Shown: positions 1-7,102, counted from the stretch's first letter. The stretch: 8,173 nucleotides of DNA from Deltaproteobacteria bacterium (GCA_024277485.1 JAJRVA010000169.1:1-8173); one strand, 5' to 3'. Notes: generated by a model from the sequence alone, not told the origin. A program made the numbers and translations.

Positions 1-210
1 AGCGAACCCTGACCAGCCTTGAGAGCGCAGCCATGACGGCAGCTGAACGGGCGGCATGCCCGTACCCGTGAGAAGTAATGCAGAATCCGACCCGATACTT
101 TTGCATGAACCTGAATCAGTGACGGCTTCGAAGGGTAAAATAAGCTAACATACTGTATCAAGAAGAAAAAATTTCATTGTCGACTACAGAGGCATGTTCA
201 CTCCGCCGCC
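1..210. other. Non-coding stretch at the left edge, no gene recognised
   Basis: I find no open reading frame longer than about 15 codons with a credible start on either strand, and no tRNA or rRNA pattern. The stretch contains a GC-rich hairpin at 47-63 and an AT-rich patch at about 136-176. It lies downstream of the histidine kinase gene and beyond the structured repeat. It may be 3' untranslated sequence, or the spacer before a neighbouring gene outside the window. I could not assign a function. Confidence 0.5.
47..63. repeat. Short GC-rich hairpin
   Basis: ACGGGC at 47-52 and GCCCGT at 58-63 form a perfect 6-bp stem around a 5-nt loop (GGCAT). No T-tract follows on either strand, so it does not look like a classical intrinsic terminator. 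Its role is unknown, and it could be part of a larger structured element that runs off the left edge. Confidence 0.35.
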
Positions 211-219
211 CTGCAGGCA

Positions 220-352
220 TCCGATAACGGCCCATCTACGGCGTTGGCAACACGTTGAAATACTGATGTATTATTAACATCGTTGCCGCCTCGAAGGTCT
301 CGCAGGCTCGCTATCTGTATCTGGACCGTTCTCGAACGCTCACTGATCCAGG
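220..352. repeat. REP/BIME-like inverted repeat pair downstream of the histidine kinase gene
   Basis: Two arms face each other around an AT-rich centre. AACGGCCC (226-233) pairs with GGACCGTT (323-330) at 7 of 8 positions, and GGCAAC (246-251) pairs perfectly with GTTGCC (282-287). The centre holds a small hairpin, GATGT (265-269) with ACATC (277-281). The right arm contains a further hairpin at 288-307 (GCCTCGA with TCG-AGGC and one bulged C), and its end has a GTTC-TC-GAAC palindrome (328-337). The right arm is closely related to the sequence at 6118-6168, with 31 of 36 identical bases in the last 36. The element ends 14 bp past the histidine kinase stop codon, a common place for REP-type repeats. 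Calling it REP/BIME-like is inference from structure. No known family was recognised, and no RAYT transposase is visible in the window. Confidence 0.6.
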
Positions 353-366
353 ATGAATTTTCGGGC

Positions 367-1842
367 CTACCGGTCCGGCACGGGAAAAATCAGGGTAAAG
401 CGGCTTCCCTCTCCCTCAGCGCTTGACACCTCAATCGACCCTTCATGTTTATCCATAATATTTTTCGCAATGGCCAGCCCCAGGCCTGAGCCACGATTCT
501 TATCCGTGAAGAACGGGGTGAAAATCTGATCAATATTATCAGGCGAAATTCCCTTGCCGGTATCGGCAACCGTCAGTTCGACATGCCTGCCGGCAGGATC
601 AAGCCGGGTACTCAAGGTGACCCTGCCGCCGTCCGGCATGGCCTGAATCGAGTTGATAATCATGTTCAGCAAAACCTGGTAAATCTGCTCCTGGTCCAGG
701 AGCAGGTCCGGAAGTTCCCGGTCAAGGGAAAGATCAAGTTGCACCGACTTTTTCTCAAGCTCCGGCGCCATGAAACGGGCCACCCTTTCCGCCAGGCTGT
801 TCAGCCGGACAGGCTCCTTTTTCGGATCTTTCGGCCGGGCAAAATCGAGAAATTCCCGGACAATGCCGTCAAGCCGCACGGTCTCCTCAACAATGATGCT
901 GGACAGGTGCTCATTGCCGGGAGCAACCCTGGAGATTCTTTTGCCAAGCATTTCCGCTGTTGACCTGACAATGCCAAGCGGATTCTTTATCTCATGGGAT
1001 ACCGCGGCGATCATCTTGCCGAGGTTTGCCAGCCTCTCGGCTTCATTCAGTTTTTCCTCCAGAATCCTCCTCTCGGCCGCCCTGGCCTCAATGATCCTGT
1101 CTGCCCGCAGAACAATGTATGACAGAACGGCAAAGAGAATGGCCATAATCACGAGTGACATGACGATTATCCGGACCTGCAGCTCTATGATCGCATTGAT
1201 GTCGCCTGACAGGTCTTTGACGATCTCGATAACTCCCATGATATTTTCGTCCTGCTCACCAGTCTGGGCCTCGCTGCGAAATGGAACATAGGTCTTGAGC
1301 TTGCAGAAAACAGGCGCCGTACCCGGCAGGATATTGATAAGAGAACCGCTGAAGATAAGGATGGATGAATTCTCCCCCTGCAGGGCTCTCCTGTACTCTA
1401 TCCCCCCCTTGTCCATCTTGCCGACCAGCTCGGGAATGGTCGAATATGAGATGATATTCTCATTGGAATCGTAGATGGAGACTGAGTCGATTCCCATTCC
1501 CCGGGTAATGTTTTTGATAATCTGGTCAAGGCGTTCGAACTGCGCCCTGTTGCTGAGGGCAATACTGCCATACTGAATAACGGTCGGCAGGACAAAGCGC
1601 AGAAACACCTGGCGGTTGAGATTTTCCGCGAAAAGCTCTGAGTAGGCTTCACTCCGTTCAAGCAGGACTTCCTTGGCATTGTTGGAGATAACCCAGGACA
1701 GGGCAAACGATGCTATAAGAATAACGGCCAGGCTGGTAAAAGAAAAATATTTGACCAGCTTGAAAGGCTGAATACCGGTGTCTATGCCACCCGCACCGAT
1801 ATCTCCCTGGTACGCCGGGGATTCAGGCTTTCTGTTCTTCAT
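367..1842 (-). CDS. Membrane-bound sensor histidine kinase
   Basis: A 491-residue two-component sensor kinase of the inner membrane. It should autophosphorylate on a histidine and pass the phosphate to a response regulator that is not in this window. From ATG at 1842, a first membrane helix spans about residues 33-52. An extracytoplasmic sensor region of about 170 residues follows, then a second helix at about 224-246. A short charged coiled-coil linker with no obvious HAMP or PAS domain leads to a HisKA dimerisation domain with the H box HEIKNP (phosphorylated His283). The HATPase domain has N box NMIIN (393-397), G1 box DTGKG (427-431) and G2 motif GLGLAI (453-458). The architecture resembles NtrB/ZraS/AtoS-type kinases. 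A GTG 12 codons upstream (1878) would lengthen the overlap with the previous gene, but it has no Shine-Dalgarno; the ATG has GGAG 6 nt before it. The gene overlaps the radical SAM gene by 20 nt, which suggests coupling. The signal sensed is unknown. Confidence 0.93.
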   Translation of the reverse strand: MKNRKPESPAYQGDIGAGGIDTGIQPFKLVKYFSFTSLAVILIASFALSWVISNNAKEVLLERSEAYSELFAENLNRQVFLRFVLPTVIQYGSIALSNRAQFERLDQIIKNITRGMGIDSVSIYDSNENIISYSTIPELVGKMDKGGIEYRRALQGENSSILIFSGSLINILPGTAPVFCKLKTYVPFRSEAQTGEQDENIMGVIEIVKDLSGDINAIIELQVRIIVMSLVIMAILFAVLSYIVLRADRIIEARAAERRILEEKLNEAERLANLGKMIAAVSHEIKNPLGIVRSTAEMLGKRISRVAPGNEHLSSIIVEETVRLDGIVREFLDFARPKDPKKEPVRLNSLAERVARFMAPELEKKSVQLDLSLDRELPDLLLDQEQIYQVLLNMIINSIQAMPDGGRVTLSTRLDPAGRHVELTVADTGKGISPDNIDQIFTPFFTDKNRGSGLGLAIAKNIMDKHEGSIEVSSAEGEGSRFTLIFPVPDR

Positions 1843-3580
1843 TACAGACTCCGCAGCGATGACACCTGGTCGTGTCACAGGCCATGGTCGCTTTACCGCT
1901 CATGCTTTTCCGGTACTCCTGCCACAGGTATTCCTTGTCAATCCCATGGTCCAGTATGTCCCAGCAGAAAATTTCATCGTTATCTCTTGGCCGCACCGCA
2001 TATTCCCATGCCGTGAGCCGGTACTTTTTCAAGGCCTTTTTCAGGGAGAAACCATGCAGCGCCATATCATGGAGAACCGGGGCCATCCGCCTGTCAGCCC
2101 GCGAAAATACGGCCTGCTGGAGAACCCGCTCCGGACGGTCTGCCTTTATCCTGACGTTTGGTATCCCGGCCAGATTCTTCCGAAGATACCTGATTTTCCC
2201 CTTCAGCGCCACAATCGCCTTGCTTTCATCCCGGCATCCGGCCGCTGTTCCAGGATCCAGTCCCCCGAAAGAGACGTATTGAAACGGCGTCCAGGGCTTG
2301 GGCACGAAACTGTTCACCGACAGGGTGATCTCTGTTACCCGGCCTCTCCTCCTGCCTGCGGGGAGAATCTGCTGCCGCAGGCGGCGGACAAAACCGACCA
2401 TCTCCCGGAGATCATCCTCGGTCTCCGTGGGCAGGCCTATCATGACGTACAGCTTGAGGTGCACTATCCCCTCCCTGACCAGCTTCACCGCCGCATTCAG
2501 CAGGTCATCCTCCGAGAGACCCTTGTTGATAACCCTGCGCAGCCGCTCCGAGCATCCATCCGGGGCAATGGCAACACTTTTCAGGCCTGATCCGGAAAGC
2601 AGGGACAGGAGCCGGTCGCTTATGCGGTCCGCCCGCAGTGATGAAAAGGAGAGGGAGCAGGAGTTGCCTGCCAGGAATCCGGCTACTTCGTCAAGCACAC
2701 CGCGGTCCGCCATCTCCATCCCCAGGAGCCCCACCCGGCTGACTCCGTCAGGCCGCTCCTCAAGCCCCCCCATGACCTCGTCCACATCCCACAGCCGCGG
2801 CGGCCGGTAAATAAATCCGGCGGCGCAGAACCTGCATCCCCTGGTGCAGCCCCGGCCAAGCTCCGTCATGTGCATGGAAAGCTCCGCTTCCGGCGAGAAA
2901 AGCTTCGAATGGGCGGCTTTTTTCATCTCATCAACAACGACCTTGCGCACCCTGGATGGGACTCCTCCGGATGCCTGAATCGACTGTATCATACCGGAAT
3001 CATTATAGGTGAATGCATACATGGCCGGCACGTAGCACCCCTGTAATGATCCGGCTATCTGGAGCAGGAGATCACGGCGGTCCATACCCGACTCACAGGC
3101 CTGCCTGGCCATCACCATCATTTCTTCAAGCACCGGTTCTGCCTCCCCTATAACCATTATGTCGGCGAAAGGGGCGAGGGGTTCGGGATTCATGAAAACA
3201 GCGACCCCCCCGAAAATAATTAGCGGTGTTCCCGGCCTGATGGAAGGCGGCCTGGCCGCGGAAAACGGATCAATCCCGGTTGAGGAAATCATGTTCACCA
3301 ACCGCGGATAATCCTGCTCAAAACTCACCGACGTCAGCAGAACAGGAAAGTCCGTCAGAGGGCGATTTGTCTCCAGAGAGCGTAAGGGCTGGTTTTCCAC
3401 GGGATAGACAAAACGTTCGCACACGATTTCGTCGTCTGCGTTCAGAAGGCTGTAAATCAGCTGAAAGCCCAGATTGGATACGGCGAGGGGATAGGTGTTA
3501 GGATAGAGCAGTGCAACGGGAAAACGGCCTTTCCACTTTTTCCTGACGGTTCCTTTTTCCTGGGCAAGAAAGTTGGACAA
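1823..3580 (-). CDS. B12-binding-type radical SAM protein of unknown function, next to ftsZ
   Basis: A 585-residue radical SAM enzyme. The N-terminal part (about 20-160) resembles the Rossmann-like B12-binding region of COG1032/TIGR03960-type proteins, including NPEPLAPFAD and the following VIGEAEPVLEE. The DxHxxG cobalamin ligand motif is absent, and there is no histidine at all before residue 224. The radical SAM core follows, with Cys245, Cys249 and Cys252 in CX3CX2C (CTRGCRFC), which should bind the [4Fe-4S] cluster that cleaves S-adenosylmethionine. LYVMIGLPTET (377-387) is typical of later strands of the barrel. The extreme C-terminus carries four cysteines (568, 573, 576, 579; CX4CX2CX2C) that could hold a second Fe-S cluster or a metal. 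I do not recognise a DUF2344/TIGR03936 partner domain. The start is a TTG only 5 nt after the ftsZ stop, with no ATG, GTG or TTG near it in frame, so translation is probably coupled to ftsZ. The substrate is unknown. Confidence 0.88.
   Translation of the reverse strand: MSNFLAQEKGTVRKKWKGRFPVALLYPNTYPLAVSNLGFQLIYSLLNADDEIVCERFVYPVENQPLRSLETNRPLTDFPVLLTSVSFEQDYPRLVNMISSTGIDPFSAARPPSIRPGTPLIIFGGVAVFMNPEPLAPFADIMVIGEAEPVLEEMMVMARQACESGMDRRDLLLQIAGSLQGCYVPAMYAFTYNDSGMIQSIQASGGVPSRVRKVVVDEMKKAAHSKLFSPEAELSMHMTELGRGCTRGCRFCAAGFIYRPPRLWDVDEVMGGLEERPDGVSRVGLLGMEMADRGVLDEVAGFLAGNSCSLSFSSLRADRISDRLLSLLSGSGLKSVAIAPDGCSERLRRVINKGLSEDDLLNAAVKLVREGIVHLKLYVMIGLPTETEDDLREMVGFVRRLRQQILPAGRRRGRVTEITLSVNSFVPKPWTPFQYVSFGGLDPGTAAGCRDESKAIVALKGKIRYLRKNLAGIPNVRIKADRPERVLQQAVFSRADRRMAPVLHDMALHGFSLKKALKKYRLTAWEYAVRPRDNDEIFCWDILDHGIDKEYLWQEYRKSMSGKATMACDTTRCHRCGVCNEEQKA
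1849..1852 (-). promoter_or_regulatory. Ribosome binding site deciding the histidine kinase start
   Basis: GGAG on the minus strand lies 6 nt before the ATG at 1842, inside the last codons of the radical SAM gene. The upstream GTG at 1878 has no comparable site, so this favours the shorter 491-residue protein. Confidence 0.65.
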
Positions 3581-3585
3581 ATGAA

Positions 3586-4782
3586 TTAGTTGGCCTTTTT
3601 CCTGATATATGCCGGCTCATCCCAGTGATCATGCTCCCGCTCATCAAAGACGGGGCTGGGTATGGACGGCGAACGTGGTTTGGGGTTCGGCGGAGCATGG
3701 CCGGCCGACCGGTCCTGAGCCGGCTCATCACGGTGTTCCCTGAGGACCTGCCCCACTTTTGCCTGGGCTTCACGGGGCTTATTACGTTTAACATCGATAT
3801 GTTCAATGGTTTCTGTCTCTTCAATGCCGGAAATTCCGGTTGCAATGACAGTGACCCTCAGTTCATCATCAAGGGACTCATCAAACAGGGCACCTATGAT
3901 TATGTTTGCGTCATCATGAGCTTTTTCCTGGATAAGGGCGGATGCCTCCATGAACTCCGCCATGGTCAGGCTGTCCTGGGTAGCGGAAATGTTAATCAGA
4001 ATGCCCCGGGCACCGTCTATCCCCACATCTTCCAGCAGCTGATTGTCAATTGCCCTCTTGGCGGCTTCAGCTGCACGGTTATCACCGCAGGAGGAACCGG
4101 ATCCCATAATGGCCGGACCGACTTCCTGCATAACGGTCTTCAGGTCGGCAAAATCGACATTGATATGACCCGGAAGGTTAATCAGGTCGGTAATACCCTT
4201 GACTGCCTGGAGAAGGACATCATCCACCTTCTTCATCATGTCGATCAGGGTTGAATTTTTCTGCATGAGGCTGAGGAGCCGGTCATTGGGAACTGTAATA
4301 ATGGTATCGGCGTGCTTTTTCAGCTCTTCCCAGCCTTTCTCAGCATTCCGCATCCGAGTTTTGGCTTCAAAATAAAACGGTTTGGTTACAACCGCCACGG
4401 TCAGGGCGCCGATTTCCTTGCTCTGTTTTGCAATGACCGGCGCAGCACCTGTCCCGGTGCCGCCGCCCAGACCGGCGGTAATGAAAACCATATCAGCGCC
4501 GCTGAGAATATTGCGTATCTCCTCAAAGCTTTCCTGGGCCGCGTCCCGTCCTTTTTCCGGATCAGCGCCGGCTCCCATCCCCTTGGTGATCCCGGGTCCC
4601 AGCTGGAGGCGTATATCTGCGCGTGATTTTTCCAGGGCCTGCATATCCGTGTTGGCAACAATGAACTCAACACCCTTGAGACTATTTTCAACCATGGTGT
4701 TGATTGCATTACCGCCACTGCCGCCGACACCAACGACCTTGATGACTGCGACCGACTCTTCTTCCGCCATTCTAAACGGCAT
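3586..4782 (-). CDS. ftsZ: Cell division protein FtsZ
   Basis: A 398-residue tubulin-like GTPase that polymerises into the cytoplasmic Z ring and recruits the divisome. The N-terminal nucleotide-binding domain starts with [13 protein letters not shown] (18-30) and contains the tubulin signature GGGTGTG (106-112). The T7 synergy loop around 204-213 ([10 protein letters not shown]) supplies the acidic residues, about Asp210 and Asp213, that complete the GTPase site of the neighbouring subunit. A charged, Pro-rich linker of about 65 residues (from about 322) leads to the conserved C-terminal peptide DEPAYIRKK (388-396), which is expected to bind FtsA. The length is normal for the family. The ATG at 4782 is preferred over Met5 because AAGGGGGAG lies just upstream, and Met5 would place that site about 14 nt away. 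An 83-bp gap to ftsA carries a promoter candidate. The next gene begins 5 nt after the stop. Confidence 0.99.
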   Translation of the reverse strand: MPFRMAEEESVAVIKVVGVGGSGGNAINTMVENSLKGVEFIVANTDMQALEKSRADIRLQLGPGITKGMGAGADPEKGRDAAQESFEEIRNILSGADMVFITAGLGGGTGTGAAPVIAKQSKEIGALTVAVVTKPFYFEAKTRMRNAEKGWEELKKHADTIITVPNDRLLSLMQKNSTLIDMMKKVDDVLLQAVKGITDLINLPGHINVDFADLKTVMQEVGPAIMGSGSSCGDNRAAEAAKRAIDNQLLEDVGIDGARGILINISATQDSLTMAEFMEASALIQEKAHDDANIIIGALFDESLDDELRVTVIATGISGIEETETIEHIDVKRNKPREAQAKVGQVLREHRDEPAQDRSAGHAPPNPKPRSPSIPSPVFDEREHDHWDEPAYIRKKAN

Positions 4783-4784
4783 GA

Positions 4785-4793
4785 CTCCCCCTT
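4785..4793 (-). promoter_or_regulatory. Strong ribosome binding site of ftsZ
   Basis: AAGGGGGAG on the minus strand lies directly before the ATG at 4782. It is the most purine-rich site in the window and fits the high expression expected of FtsZ. Confidence 0.7.
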
Positions 4794-4813
4794 AATGACC
4801 TCAGTTTTGTGGT

Positions 4814-4847
4814 TAGTCAGACTATACCATTAACGCGTTCCAGACTA
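4814..4847. promoter_or_regulatory. Repeated TAGTCTG half-sites and palindromes over the ftsZ promoter
   Basis: CAGACTA occurs at 4818-4824 and again at 4841-4847, as direct repeats 23 bp apart that cover the -10 and -35 regions. The first copy is part of a perfect interrupted palindrome, TAGTC-A-GACTA (4814-4824). An 8-bp palindrome, AACGCGTT (4832-4839), lies in the promoter spacer. The layout could be an operator, but I do not recognise the regulator. Confidence 0.35.
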
Positions 4848-4849
4848 AA
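4821..4849 (-). promoter_or_regulatory. Candidate extended -10 promoter for ftsZ
   Basis: On the minus strand, TATAGT (4821-4826) is preceded by TGG (4827-4829), giving an extended -10 of the TGnTATAAT type. TTTAGT (4844-4849) lies exactly 17 nt upstream as a weak -35. Transcription would start near 4814 and leave a leader of about 30 nt before ftsZ. The element lies in the 83-bp gap between ftsA and ftsZ, the longest inter-gene spacer in the cluster. It is a sequence match only. Confidence 0.5.
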
Positions 4850-4865
4850 GAAAATTTATAGGTTT

Positions 4866-6089
4866 TCAGACGATATTTTTCACCCAGTCCATCAGTATTT
4901 TCCGCACCCCGGAAGGCCTTCTGGCGCCATTGCGCAGAATATGGCTGCCATACAGAAGGAGCCCCACCGCAGTCGTACACCGCGGCGAATCAACTTCCTC
5001 CACCCGGCCGCCGATCCCCCGTGGGTACCCGATGCGTACGGGCAGGTCAAAAATCTGTTCAGCCATATCCACCATGTGGGCCAGGAGGGCGGAACCTCCC
5101 GTCAAAACTATGCCGGCATTCAAACGGGTCCGGTAGCCGGAGGCGCAGATTTCCTTGTTGACCATCTGCATGATCTCCTCCATCCGCGCTTCAAGGATCT
5201 CAACCAGTACCCGCTGGGACACCTTCCTCGGTTTCCGGTCTCCCACGGTCGGCACCTCGACCACGTAATTCTCCTTGATCATGGAGGACAGGGCCGATCC
5301 ATACAGGTATTTCAGTTTTTCCGCCTCCTGCATGGGGGTCCGCAGGCCCACGGAAAGATCACTGGTCAGACTGTTGCCCCCCAGGGCAAGCTCCCAGGTA
5401 TGCTTGATGGTGCCGTTGCAGAATATGGCCAGGTCGGTGGTCCCTCCCCCGATATCGACCAGGGCCACCCCCAGTTCCATCTCGTCCTTGCTGAGCACTG
5501 TCCGCGAGGAGGCAACCGACTCCAGGACAATTTCCGCAACCTGAAGGCCGCCGCGATTGCAGCTCACCAGCAGGTTGTGCAGCGAAGTCACGTCCGCGGT
5601 GACGATATGCACGTTGGTCACCAGCCGGACCCCGGTCATTCCCAGGGGATTCTGAATGCCGGTATGGTCATCGACCATGTATTCCTGCGGCAGGACATGG
5701 ATAATTTTCTGGTTGTCGGATATCTTGACGGTCTGGGCCGCCTGGATAACCGCATCAATGTCCTTCTGTTTTATTTCCTGGTTGTTTATCGCTATGATCC
5801 CGGGGCTGTTGAATCCCTTGATGTGATTGCCGGCAATCCCCACGTACACGGTCTCAATATCGCAGCCAGCCATTTCCTCGGCAGCGGCAATGGCCTCGCG
5901 GATCCCCTTGACAGTCGATTCAATGTTGACGACAACGCCCTTGCGCATTCCGGTTGACGCGACAGTTCCCACCCCGATGACATCAACATGATCATCAAAG
6001 ACCTCGGCGATGATGGCACATATCTTGGTCGTGCCTATGTCAAGGCCTGCAACGAGTTCACCCTGTTCCTGAATTTCAATTTCTTCCAT
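4866..6089 (-). CDS. ftsA: Cell division protein FtsA
   Basis: A 407-residue actin/Hsp70-fold ATPase that tethers FtsZ filaments to the inner membrane and signals to later division proteins. The phosphate-1 motif GLDIGTTK (15-22) is followed by the FtsA-specific SHS2/1C domain (about 80-165), the phosphate-2 motif VDIGGGTTD (211-219) and the adenosine motif LTGGSA (329-334). The C-terminus (about 394-407, ending KILMDWVKNIV) is the amphipathic membrane-targeting helix. The family's normal length is kept and no break is seen. The start is uncertain by two codons. I choose ATG at 6089 because AAAGAGA (6097-6103) lies 7 nt before it; GTG at 6095 would have that site only 1 nt away and AGGAG 13 nt away. 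The gene is 66 nt from ftsQ, and that gap is largely filled by a dispersed repeat. Confidence 0.98.
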   Translation of the reverse strand: MEEIEIQEQGELVAGLDIGTTKICAIIAEVFDDHVDVIGVGTVASTGMRKGVVVNIESTVKGIREAIAAAEEMAGCDIETVYVGIAGNHIKGFNSPGIIAINNQEIKQKDIDAVIQAAQTVKISDNQKIIHVLPQEYMVDDHTGIQNPLGMTGVRLVTNVHIVTADVTSLHNLLVSCNRGGLQVAEIVLESVASSRTVLSKDEMELGVALVDIGGGTTDLAIFCNGTIKHTWELALGGNSLTSDLSVGLRTPMQEAEKLKYLYGSALSSMIKENYVVEVPTVGDRKPRKVSQRVLVEILEARMEEIMQMVNKEICASGYRTRLNAGIVLTGGSALLAHMVDMAEQIFDLPVRIGYPRGIGGRVEEVDSPRCTTAVGLLLYGSHILRNGARRPSGVRKILMDWVKNIV

Positions 6090-6117
6090 ACTCACTTCTC
6101 TTTATGAGCTCCTGAAT

Positions 6118-6168
6118 CATTGTTGCCGCCGCGTATCTACACCGTTCCCGAACACTCACGGATCCAGG
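6118..6168. repeat. Short copy of the REP-like repeat at the ftsQ-ftsA junction
   Basis: GTTGCCGCC (6122-6130) is identical to 282-290, and 6133-6168 matches 317-352 at 31 of 36 positions. The copy near the histidine kinase has 24 extra bases (291-314), which contain most of a hairpin that is absent here. The GTTC-nn-GAAC palindrome is kept (6144-6153). The repeat fills most of the ftsQ-ftsA spacer and reaches into the ftsQ coding end. Confidence 0.65.
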
Positions 6169-7091
6169 GAATTGCCGAGGCTGGCTACCATGATTTTGTC
6201 TTCAGCATAGTCCATGCGTATTTCTTTCACCCCCTTGACCTTGTCTTCACGATACAGCTGGGCAAGGACCCGGACCAGGAGATAATACCGCTCCCGGATT
6301 TTTTCATGTCCCATATATATGGGAAACGGATAATCCACCATATAGACAATCAGTCCTTTCTCGTTGCTGACCTGAACTTCCGATATTGCCTGCAGCGGCA
6401 GTATCTGGTTGTTCTTAGCCGCAAGCCTGAGGAATTCCAGACCCTTGCCGGCAAGGGAACCGCTTTTCACCTGCATTTCTTCCAGATGGTCCGGCAGGTT
6501 CCGACCCGACAGGACCGGGAAGTCAAGATCGGTCGCCCCTTCAACCGGGGAAAAAACCCGCCCATGGCTATCAATATAATATAAATGTCTCTTTTCATCA
6601 CCTGTAAGGTTGATCAGTGCGAGGGGAGTATACTCACGGACCGCCACCCTGACGGTTGACGGCCAATGGCGCGTTATCTCAACCTCATCGACCCAGGCAA
6701 GGCTCCGTATTTTCTCTGCTGTCTGCCGGATATCGAGGTCAAGCATACTTCTGCCGCGGGTGAGCCCGGCCTGTTCCAGCACCTGGTGCTCGCTGACCAT
6801 CCTGTTGCCCTCTACTTCAACTACTGCTATGCGGAAAATATCAGACCCGGCCAGCAACTTGAAGGACAACCAGGTCACACAGGCTGACACCACAATGACC
6901 ACCAGGATAAAATTCACCGTACGCAGCAGCCTTTTCAGCTGCCAGGAGCGCTGATACCTGTCCACCTGGATACCAGGGGGCCTGTTCATTGTATTTTTCG
7001 GTCTGATGCCGTGGCGCAGAAACGCGAAAACCCGGCCGAGCCGGGAGCCCGGAGAACCTGTTTTCTGCTGTATCTTATACGGTTTCTTCAT
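6156..7091 (-). CDS. ftsQ: Cell division protein FtsQ
   Basis: A 311-residue bitopic inner-membrane protein of the divisome (FtsQ/DivIB) that links early and late division proteins. From ATG at 7091, a basic cytoplasmic tail of about 58 residues precedes one membrane helix (about 59-80). A POTRA domain follows (about 86-154), starting IAVVEVEGN and containing VDEVEITRHWPSTVRV, the most family-typical stretch. The FtsQ beta domain comes next, with YYIDSHGRVF at about 171-180. ATG at 7091 is preferred over GTG at 7109 because AGGGA (7098-7102) lies 6 nt before the ATG, while the GTG has no site. The last three codons and the TGA stop lie inside a dispersed repeat, so the natural C-terminus may have been altered there. 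The murB stop is 23 nt upstream, consistent with one transcript. Confidence 0.93.
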   Translation of the reverse strand: MKKPYKIQQKTGSPGSRLGRVFAFLRHGIRPKNTMNRPPGIQVDRYQRSWQLKRLLRTVNFILVVIVVSACVTWLSFKLLAGSDIFRIAVVEVEGNRMVSEHQVLEQAGLTRGRSMLDLDIRQTAEKIRSLAWVDEVEITRHWPSTVRVAVREYTPLALINLTGDEKRHLYYIDSHGRVFSPVEGATDLDFPVLSGRNLPDHLEEMQVKSGSLAGKGLEFLRLAAKNNQILPLQAISEVQVSNEKGLIVYMVDYPFPIYMGHEKIRERYYLLVRVLAQLYREDKVKGVKEIRMDYAEDKIMVASLGNSLDP

Positions 7092-7097
7092 GCCTTT

Positions 7098-7102
7098 TCC
7101 CT
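7098..7102 (-). promoter_or_regulatory. Ribosome binding site deciding the ftsQ start
   Basis: AGGGA on the minus strand lies 6 nt before ATG 7091. The alternative GTG at 7109 has no purine-rich site upstream, which supports the shorter protein. Confidence 0.6.

Noticed and set aside
31..69. A tiny plus-strand ORF of about 12 codons starting at ATG 33
   Set aside because: It is too short, has no ribosome binding site, and overlaps the GC-rich hairpin.
130..165. A possible minus-strand promoter with TTGATA and a downstream AT-rich hexamer
   Set aside because: The spacing between the hexamers is only about 12-13 nt and no gene follows within the window.
160..215. An intrinsic terminator for the histidine kinase transcript
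   Set aside because: There is a T-run on the minus strand at about 166-173, but no stable stem lies directly before it.
1843..1878. Extending the histidine kinase by 12 residues to a GTG start
   Set aside because: No Shine-Dalgarno precedes the GTG, whereas the ATG at 1842 has GGAG at good spacing. The extra residues add no recognisable feature.
1778..2590. A 270-codon open frame on the plus strand opposite the radical SAM gene
   Set aside because: It has no domain, no convincing start signal, and lies opposite well-conserved radical SAM coding sequence.
4809..5957. A 382-codon open frame on the plus strand opposite ftsA
   Set aside because: It mirrors ftsA almost end to end, has low-complexity His/Gln/Gly-rich composition and no recognisable domain. 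FtsA itself is unmistakable, so this is an antisense shadow.
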